A DNA stretch of 12,021 bases from an uncultured Asticcacaulis sp. (GTDB lineage: Bacteria > Pseudomonadota > Alphaproteobacteria > Caulobacterales > Caulobacteraceae). Below the pieces are notes generated by a model. The model was not told the DNA's origin. It did no database searches and was given only the letters and a program-made list of their open reading frames with translations. Shown here one piece after another: positions 7,418 to 12,021 of the stretch. The stretch covers positions 1-12,021 of the forward strand of contig CAMLLA010000091.1 of the NCBI GenBank assembly GCA_946480525.1. The letters are read 5' to 3'. Position 1 is the stretch's first letter, and each line of letters opens with the position of its first letter. The translations under genes were made by a program, and so were the position numbers.

Positions 7418-7534
7418 CGCTGGCCTTTTTAGCGCCCAGGCGCCGCGAAGCTCCTCGCTTGGGCTCGGGCGCGCAGTCGTGCTTGCCAGGTTGCACAGGG
7501 CAATTTGGAACTTTTTTAGAAGGACTTTTGTTCA
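7418..7534 (+). other. Structured spacer between trpF and trpB
   Basis: A 117-bp gap, unusually long beside the tight trpB-trpA junction. AGCG/CGCT arms flank the trpF stop and are followed by GGCCTTTTT (7422-7430), which is weakly terminator-like. A second fold has a 6-bp outer stem, 7432-7437 with 7467-7472, and an inner GCGA/TCGC stem (7445-7448 with 7455-7458). AGAAGGA before trpB is its ribosome-binding site. TTGCAC at about 7491 could be a -35 box, but no clear -10 follows. No Trp-rich leader peptide was found. Confidence 0.4.
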
Positions 7535-8767
7535 GTGAACGACGCCGTTCTCCGCTCCAACGCCTATAGCCAGCCCGACGCAAAGGGCCGCTTTGGCGAA
7601 TTCGGCGGTCTCTATGTGCCTGAGACCCTGATGCCCCTGGTGCTGGAACTGAACGAAGCCTGGCAAGTCGCGCGCAACGATCCGGCCTTCTGGGCAGAGT
7701 ACCATTCGCTGCTGAAGTTCTTTGTTGGCCGCCCCAGCCCGCTCTATTTCGCCGAGCGCCTGACCGAGCATTTCGGCGGGGCCAAGATCTATTTCAAGCG
7801 CGAAGAGCTCAACCACACCGGCGCGCACAAGATCAATAACTGCATCGGCCAGGTGCTGATGGCCAAGCGCATGGGCCGCACCCGCATCATCGCCGAAACC
7901 GGCGCGGGCCAGCACGGCGTGGCGTCTGCCACCGTCTGCGCCCGCTTCGACCTGCCGTGCATCGTCTATATGGGCGCGCTGGACGTCGAACGTCAAAAAC
8001 CCAATGTCTTCCGTATGAAGCTGCTCGGCACCGAGGTCGTACCCGTGACCAATGGCAACGGCACGCTGAAGGACGCCATGAACGAGGCCCTGCGCGACTG
8101 GGTCACCAACGTACATGACACCTATTATATGATCGGCACGGCCGCCGGCATGCATCCCTATCCGGAAATGGTCCGCGAATTCCAGACGGTCATCGGCAAG
8201 GAAACGCGCCAGCAGATCCTGGAACTGGAAGGCCGCCTGCCCGATGCCGTCATCGCGGCCGTCGGCGGCGGTTCGAACGCCATCGGCATGTTCCATCCCT
8301 TCATTGATGACGAAAGCGTCAGGATCGTCGGCGTCGAAGCCGCCGGTCACGGCCTGGACGTCTATAACGGCCACGCCGCCTCCTTGAACGGCGGCCGTCC
8401 GGGCGTGCTCCACGGCAACCGCACCTACCTGCTGCAGGACGACGACGGCCAGATCCTGGAAGGCCATTCGATCTCGGCCGGCCTCGATTATCCGGGCATC
8501 GGCCCCGAGCACGCCTATCTGTTCGACATCGGCCGTGCGAAATACGTCACCGCCACCGACCAGGACGCGCTGGAAGCCTTTGCCCTGACCTCCAAGCTGG
8601 AAGGCATCATTCCGGCTTTAGAATCGTCACACGCCATCGCACGCGTCGGCGACCTGGCAAAAGAAGTCGGCAAGGGCGGCATCGTCGTGCTCAACCTGTC
8701 GGGCCGCGGCGACAAGGACATCTTTACTGTCGCCAAGGCGATGGGCGAAACCATGGGGGGACTGTAA
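7535..8767 (+). CDS. trpB: Tryptophan synthase beta chain
   Basis: PLP enzyme that joins indole to L-serine to give L-tryptophan, as the alpha2-beta2 complex with TrpA. 410 residues. The PLP lysine is K99 in [10 protein letters not shown], and the catalytic Glu is E121 in A-E-T-G-A-G-Q-H-G; both sit 12 residues beyond their Salmonella positions (87 and 109). The cofactor phosphate loop G-G-G-S-N-A-I-G is at 244-251. The N-terminal [13 protein letters not shown] is typical. Translation starts at a GTG (7535) preceded by AGAAGGA about 10 nt away; no in-frame ATG fits the family N-terminus. The stop lies one base before trpA. Confidence 0.98.
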   Translation: MNDAVLRSNAYSQPDAKGRFGEFGGLYVPETLMPLVLELNEAWQVARNDPAFWAEYHSLLKFFVGRPSPLYFAERLTEHFGGAKIYFKREELNHTGAHKINNCIGQVLMAKRMGRTRIIAETGAGQHGVASATVCARFDLPCIVYMGALDVERQKPNVFRMKLLGTEVVPVTNGNGTLKDAMNEALRDWVTNVHDTYYMIGTAAGMHPYPEMVREFQTVIGKETRQQILELEGRLPDAVIAAVGGGSNAIGMFHPFIDDESVRIVGVEAAGHGLDVYNGHAASLNGGRPGVLHGNRTYLLQDDDGQILEGHSISAGLDYPGIGPEHAYLFDIGRAKYVTATDQDALEAFALTSKLEGIIPALESSHAIARVGDLAKEVGKGGIVVLNLSGRGDKDIFTVAKAMGETMGGL

Positions 8768-8768
8768 C

Positions 8769-9584
8769 ATGCCGGTTTCGCGCATCGACCAACGCTTTGC
8801 CGACCTGAAGGCACAGAACAAAGGCGCCTTCGTTGCCTATATCATGGCCGGCGATCCCGACCTTGAAACCTCGTTCGAGCTGCTGAAAGGCCTGCCGGCC
8901 GCCGGCGCCGACCTGATCGAGCTCGGCTTTCCGTTCTCCGATCCGATGGCGGAAGGCCCGACCATTCAGCGCGCCGCCGAGCGGTCTTTGAAGAACGGCA
9001 CCAAGATCAAGGACGTCTTCGAGCTGGTTCGCCGCTTCCGTGAGATCGACCAGGACACGCCGATCATCCTGATGGGCTATATGAACCCGGTCGAGTCGCG
9101 CGGCTACGCAAATTGGGCGGCCAGCATGCGCGAGGTCGGCGCCGATGGCCTGATCGTCGTCGATTGTCCGCCGGAAGAAGCCGATGGCCTGACCGATGCG
9201 CTCGATGCCGAAGACCTGGCTCTGATCCGCCTGGCGACGCCGACCAGCGACGACAACCGCCTGCAAACCCTCGTGCGTCGCACGCGCGGGTTTATCTATT
9301 ACGTGTCCGTTGCCGGCGTCACCGGCGTCAAGGAAGCCGACGCCGACGCCATCGCTGCGCCGGTATCACGCGTTCGTGAAGCGGGTGGTCTGCCGGTGGC
9401 CGTTGGGTTCGGAATCCGAACGCCGGAAAGGGCTGCCGAGGTTGCTCGCGTTGCCGACGCTGCCGTCGTCGGTTCCGCGCTGGTTGAAGAAATCAAGAAT
9501 TCTTTACCCCAGTTAACGGACATTAAGACAAAAGTACTGGAAAAGGCCGCAAATTTGGCTCACGCTGTTCACACGGCGCGATGA
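8769..9584 (+). CDS. trpA: Tryptophan synthase alpha chain
   Basis: Cleaves indole-3-glycerol phosphate to indole and glyceraldehyde-3-phosphate and channels indole to TrpB. 271 residues, a normal length. The catalytic Glu49 of E. coli is E51 in L-I-E-L-G-F-P-F-S-D-P. The second catalytic position, Asp60 in E. coli (A-D-G-P), is Glu62 here (M-A-E-G-P-T-I-Q), a conservative change that I believe is common in related alphaproteobacteria. Y-Y-V-S-V-A-G-V-T-G (177-186), G-F-G-I (213-216) and V-G-S-A-L-V (234-239) complete the active site and phosphate site. The ATG lies one base after the trpB stop, and its ribosome-binding site, GGGGGGA, is inside the trpB end, so the two are coupled for equal synthesis. 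Confidence 0.97.
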   Translation: MPVSRIDQRFADLKAQNKGAFVAYIMAGDPDLETSFELLKGLPAAGADLIELGFPFSDPMAEGPTIQRAAERSLKNGTKIKDVFELVRRFREIDQDTPIILMGYMNPVESRGYANWAASMREVGADGLIVVDCPPEEADGLTDALDAEDLALIRLATPTSDDNRLQTLVRRTRGFIYYVSVAGVTGVKEADADAIAAPVSRVREAGGLPVAVGFGIRTPERAAEVARVADAAVVGSALVEEIKNSLPQLTDIKTKVLEKAANLAHAVHTAR

Positions 9585-9620
9585 ACCATAATTAGGCAGT
9601 CGCAGGAGTAGCAAAGACAT

Positions 9621-10553
9621 ATGGCAATGGCTGATTCCACCAAGGGTCCGAAGCTTCCGCCCGCCGCCAAACCCGCCGATCGCCGTGAGCGTGGCGGATG
9701 GCTGGCCAAGATCGCGCCCGGCGTCTCCAAGCTCGTCAATCGCCGTGGCGAAACCCCGGAAAACCTCTGGGTAAAAGATCCCGATACCGGCGATATGATC
9801 TATCGTTCGGACCTGGAAGCCGCCCTGTGGGTGACGCCTTCCGGCCGCCACATGCGTATCGGTCCGGCCGCGCGCATGAAATACACCTTCGACGATGGCC
9901 AGTTCGAAAGCCTGCCAACACCGGACGTGGTCGAGGACCCTCTGCATTTTTCTGACGGCAAGGCCTATAGCGAACGCCTGAAGCAGGCGCGCGCGGCGAC
10001 CGGCGAAAAGGACGTCATGGCTATCGGCTATGGCAAGATCCAGGGCGTTGACTGCATCGTGCTGGTCCAGGACTTCGCCTTCATGGGCGGATCGCTCGGC
10101 ATGGCTGCCGGCGAAGGCTTTATTGCCGCCGCCAAGGCCGCGATCGAACGCAAGTGCCCGATGGTCGCCTATACGGCGGCCGGCGGCGCGCGCATGCAGG
10201 AAGGCGCCCTGTCGCTGATGCAGATGGCGCGCACGACCCTGGCCATCAACGAACTGAAGGCGGCGCAGCTGCCCTATATCGTCGTCCTGACTGACCCGAC
10301 CACCGGTGGCGTCACGGCATCCTACGCCATGCTGGGCGATATCCACCTGGCCGAGCCGGGCGCCCTGATCGGTTTTGCCGGCCCGCGCGTCATCGAGACG
10401 ACGATCCGCGAAAAGCTGCCGGAAGGCTTCCAGCGTTCGGAATACCTGGTTGAAAAGGGTATGGTCGACCGCGTGGTCCCACGTGCGGAGCTACCGGAAG
10501 TACTGGGCGCACTCATGTCAATGCTGATGGGCGGCCGCCGCAAGGCTGCCTAA
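9621..10553 (+). CDS. accD: Acetyl-CoA carboxylase carboxyltransferase subunit beta
   Basis: Transfers the carboxyl group from carboxybiotin to acetyl-CoA to give malonyl-CoA, together with AccA, at the first step of fatty-acid synthesis. 310 residues. The crotonase-like core has M-G-G-S-L-G-M-A-A-G-E-G-F (155-167), A-A-G-G-A-R-M-Q-E-G (186-195) and D-P-T-T-G-G-V-T-A-S-Y (225-235). The N-terminal zinc-ribbon region is recognisable (L-W-V-K at 49-52 to R-H-M-R at 76-79), but all four cysteines are gone, replaced by D53, T56, T72 and G75. The ATG at 9621 has GGAG about 12 nt upstream; another ATG two codons later is possible. It follows trpA by 36 bp and is probably cotranscribed with it. Confidence 0.96.
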   Translation: MAMADSTKGPKLPPAAKPADRRERGGWLAKIAPGVSKLVNRRGETPENLWVKDPDTGDMIYRSDLEAALWVTPSGRHMRIGPAARMKYTFDDGQFESLPTPDVVEDPLHFSDGKAYSERLKQARAATGEKDVMAIGYGKIQGVDCIVLVQDFAFMGGSLGMAAGEGFIAAAKAAIERKCPMVAYTAAGGARMQEGALSLMQMARTTLAINELKAAQLPYIVVLTDPTTGGVTASYAMLGDIHLAEPGALIGFAGPRVIETTIREKLPEGFQRSEYLVEKGMVDRVVPRAELPEVLGALMSMLMGGRRKAA

Positions 10554-10588
10554 CCAGGGTCGTAACGACCCTGGACCCGTATGTTTTT
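10554..10588 (+). terminator. Intrinsic-terminator-like hairpin after accD
   Basis: A perfect 9-bp stem, CCAGGGTCG (10554-10562) with CGACCCTGG (10566-10574), and a TAA loop, starts right after the accD stop codon. A run of five T (10584-10588) follows, but only 9 nt beyond the stem, so termination may be incomplete or depend on other factors. It marks the likely end of the trp-accD operon. Confidence 0.65.
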
Positions 10589-10617
10589 CTTCGCGTGGCT
10601 TGGGGGGAGCCAGGACG

Positions 10618-11040
10618 ATGAACAAGCTCCTGAAATCCATTGTGGCTTGTGTCATAGGTGCGGCGCTTGGCGGCCACCTTGGGCAGCTGACGATAGGGCT
10701 TGTTCTTGCCCTTCGACAGAGTCCCGGCCTGCACTCTTACATCCATCCGATGGGTCTGTTTCTCGGGCTTATTTTAGCGGGCTTGCCGATGCTGTTCGTC
10801 GGCATACCGGCACAAGCGATCCTGCAACGCTTCAAGCTGACGGACTATTTTTCCAATGTTGGGTTAGCGACAGTTTGCGGAGCCCTGCTTGCCTGGTATT
10901 TCGCGGCCTCCCTAAACGACATTCTGGATCTTACCCTGCTGGGTACCTGGGTGGCCTTTCTGACAAGCTCCATCGCTTGGCTGATCCGCCGTCCGGATCG
11001 TGACGACATCGATATGCCGGCAGAAAAAGCAGAGGCATAA
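10618..11040 (+). CDS. Small four-helix membrane protein of unknown function, first of three
   Basis: 140 residues, not recognised. Four hydrophobic segments at about 5-31, 45-68, 81-99 and 107-123 predict an integral inner-membrane protein. The C-terminus reads S-I-A-W-L-I-R-R-P-D-R-D (118-129), then an acidic tail. The basic R-R-P after the last helix suggests a cytoplasmic tail. A TTG at 10600 would add six residues, but the ATG at 10618 has GGGGGGAG and AGGA just upstream and is preferred. Another frame beginning at 10581 is open over this stretch but lacks hydrophobic segments and has no paralogue next to it. The stop overlaps the next start by one base (TAATG), so the two are coupled. 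The resemblance to the next gene suggests tandem duplication. Confidence 0.75.
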   Translation: MNKLLKSIVACVIGAALGGHLGQLTIGLVLALRQSPGLHSYIHPMGLFLGLILAGLPMLFVGIPAQAILQRFKLTDYFSNVGLATVCGALLAWYFAASLNDILDLTLLGTWVAFLTSSIAWLIRRPDRDDIDMPAEKAEA

Positions 11041-11414
11041 TGGCTATCCGTCTGGTTCCATTTGCGAAGAGCTTCCTTGGCCTGGCTGTTGGCTCGATCG
11101 CAGCCGCAGCCACTTTTATTTCGATTTCGACATCCTCGTTCGATCCTGGCGCCTTTGGCTCCCTTCTTTTTGGCGCCGGCATTATCTTTATGCATGCCGT
11201 GCCGTGCGGCTTTCTCGCCCACGCCATTCTCTATGCCTTAAAATGGCGGTGGCTTCCTGTTTACTGCCTGGCAGCGTCTATCGAAGCTGCGCTTTACGGC
11301 AGTATCGAAGGCGTGAACCGATCCAATATCCAAATGATCGTTACAGCGATGATTTCGGCAGCTGTTTGTGCAGCAATAGCGTGGTTTATCCGCCGTCCTG
11401 ACAGGGACAGTTAA
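11040..11414 (+). CDS. Small four-helix membrane protein of unknown function, second of three
   Basis: 124 residues with hydrophobic segments at about 9-30, 38-66, 72-88 and 98-116. The end A-I-A-W-F-I-R-R-P-D-R-D (112-123) nearly repeats the C-terminus of the previous protein, including an 11-base identity at DNA level (ATCCGCCGTCC). A shared A-H-A-I-L / A-Q-A-I-L motif lies after the second helix. I infer that the two are diverged tandem paralogues. The ATG overlaps the preceding stop; AGAGG in the upstream gene is the likely ribosome-binding site. No catalytic motif is visible. Confidence 0.75.
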   Translation: MAIRLVPFAKSFLGLAVGSIAAAATFISISTSSFDPGAFGSLLFGAGIIFMHAVPCGFLAHAILYALKWRWLPVYCLAASIEAALYGSIEGVNRSNIQMIVTAMISAAVCAAIAWFIRRPDRDS

Positions 11415-11418
11415 TCTC

Positions 11419-11883
11419 ATGCATCCGGAAAAACATACCCATAACAAGATACTAAATTCCGCGGCGCTGTCGGCATTTATTGCTGCATTTTTGGAACTCG
11501 GGTTAGTTCATATTTTCAGCGTATTGCGGCCTGACAGTAACTTGAAGCCAGACCTAACCTTGTCCGATTTAGCTTTTACGTACGTAATTCTCGCATTAGT
11601 CTTATTTATTGTTAATTTGGCATGCGGGTATGTGTATTTATACTACAGGATAAAAAATCCACTTATCAGTTTTACGTTGTCAGCCATGGTGGGCACGTTG
11701 GTCGGCACCCTCGTCTTTGGAGCCTTTTTTCTCCGTGGTTTTGAATGTGGCGAATATGATTCCTGTCCAACCGGCGACCGCTTTTTTGTCGCCGAAACCC
11801 TGTTTATCGGGCCAATCGTCTCGGCGCCGTCATGCGCCCTGACATGGTTTCTGTGCCGGCGCAGCAAACGCCTCACACCTTAA
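11419..11883 (+). CDS. Small four-helix membrane protein of unknown function, third of three
   Basis: 154 residues with hydrophobic segments at about 14-35, 52-77, 82-105 and 125-146, and a loop between the last two that holds two Cys (110 and 116). The end, C-A-L-T-W-F-L-C-R-R-S-K-R, is positioned like the W-F-I-R-R-P-D-R-D end of the two preceding proteins but is only loosely similar. It starts 4 bp after the previous stop, with AGGGA upstream. Base composition is lower: 11581-11640 has 19 G or C in 60 bases. It may be a more distant member of the same family or a separate acquisition. Function unknown. Confidence 0.72.
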   Translation: MHPEKHTHNKILNSAALSAFIAAFLELGLVHIFSVLRPDSNLKPDLTLSDLAFTYVILALVLFIVNLACGYVYLYYRIKNPLISFTLSAMVGTLVGTLVFGAFFLRGFECGEYDSCPTGDRFFVAETLFIGPIVSAPSCALTWFLCRRSKRLTP

Positions 11884-11884
11884 T

Positions 11885-11912
11885 TTGAGTGCATTTTCGC
11901 GTAGGCTCATGG
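11885..11912 (+). promoter_or_regulatory. Weak candidate housekeeping promoter
   Basis: TTGAGTG (11885-11891), a 13-bp spacer and GCTCATGG (11905-11912) partly match the Caulobacter sigma-73 pattern I recall (TTGACG, 10-14 bp, GCTANAWC). Transcription would begin almost on the ribosome-binding site GAGGA, leaving a very short leader, so this is only a suggestion. Confidence 0.25.
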
Positions 11913-11927
11913 TAATGAGGACTTGCC

Positions 11928-12021
11928 ATGCGTAACCTGTTTTCCGCCCTTCTTATCGCCGCCCTGCTTTGCCCTCTGCCATCCATGGCGCAGGCGCCCC
12001 AGCCGACCACGGCCGAAGAAG
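11928..12021 (+). CDS. Start of a secreted or periplasmic protein (cut by the window edge)
   Basis: Only the first 31 codons are visible. They begin M-R-N-L-F-S-A-L-L-I-A-A-L-L, a positive end and a hydrophobic core, followed by a likely signal-peptidase I site after S-M-A-Q-A, then P-Q-P-T-T-A-E-E. The single Cys in A-L-L-C does not make a good lipobox. The ribosome-binding site GAGGA lies 6 nt before the ATG. The mature protein lies beyond the window, so its function cannot be judged. Confidence 0.7.
   Translation, partial: MRNLFSALLIAALLCPLPSMAQAPQPTTAEE

Noticed and set aside
7418..7534. Classical trp attenuator with leader peptide
   Set aside because: No short frame with tandem Trp codons was found.
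7532..8512. Minus-strand open frame opposite trpB
   Set aside because: Antisense shadow of a highly conserved gene; repetitive Ala/Asp/Gly content typical of such frames.
9513..10346. Minus-strand open frame opposite accD
   Set aside because: Same reason: accD is certain and the antisense frame has no family features.
10581..11003. Alternative frame over the first small membrane protein
   Set aside because: No hydrophobic segments; the competing frame has four helices, a good ribosome-binding site and a paralogue next to it.

Overview
The window reads as chromosomal DNA of an alphaproteobacterium, most likely a member of the Caulobacteraceae with moderate GC such as Asticcacaulis. This is an inference from three things: the trpF-trpB-trpA-accD order, an AccD without zinc-finger cysteines, and a genic GC close to 58-60% (one accD line counted by hand gave 35/60). 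No species was identified.

Left half (143-6640, all minus strand): a compact sugar-catabolic cluster, read from right to left. It holds two tandem glucokinase-family paralogues, a GH130 phosphorylase very like 4-O-beta-mannosyl-glucose phosphorylase, a cellobiose/mannobiose 2-epimerase (AGE family) and a sodium:solute symporter. The last three match the mannobiose pathway known from Bacteroides fragilis: the symporter imports beta-1,4-mannobiose, the epimerase converts it to mannosyl-glucose, and the phosphorylase splits that into mannose-1-phosphate and glucose. Glucokinases would be the logical last step. However, both paralogues here have eroded ATP phosphate-binding loops, and one has Asn at the catalytic Asp position, so they may be sugar sensors or regulatory subunits instead. 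This is the most unusual feature of the window. The cluster ends at a large inverted-repeat element at 28-90.

Middle (6641-6766): an AT-rich divergent intergenic region (15/60 GC in 6661-6720). It holds a plausible promoter and a LacI-like operator facing the sugar genes. No clear promoter for the trp side could be resolved.

Right half (6767-10553, plus strand): trpF, trpB and trpA for the late steps of tryptophan synthesis, then accD for the acetyl-CoA carboxylase beta subunit, closed by a perfect 9-bp hairpin. trpB and trpA are translationally coupled; trpF and trpB are separated by a structured 117-bp spacer.

Right end (10618-12021): three closely packed genes for small four-helix membrane proteins. 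The first two share a C-terminal W-(L/F)-I-R-R-P-D-R-D motif and look like diverged tandem duplicates; the third is AT-richer. I do not recognise the family. In many alphaproteobacteria folC follows accD, and here it does not. The window ends in the first 31 codons of a secreted protein.
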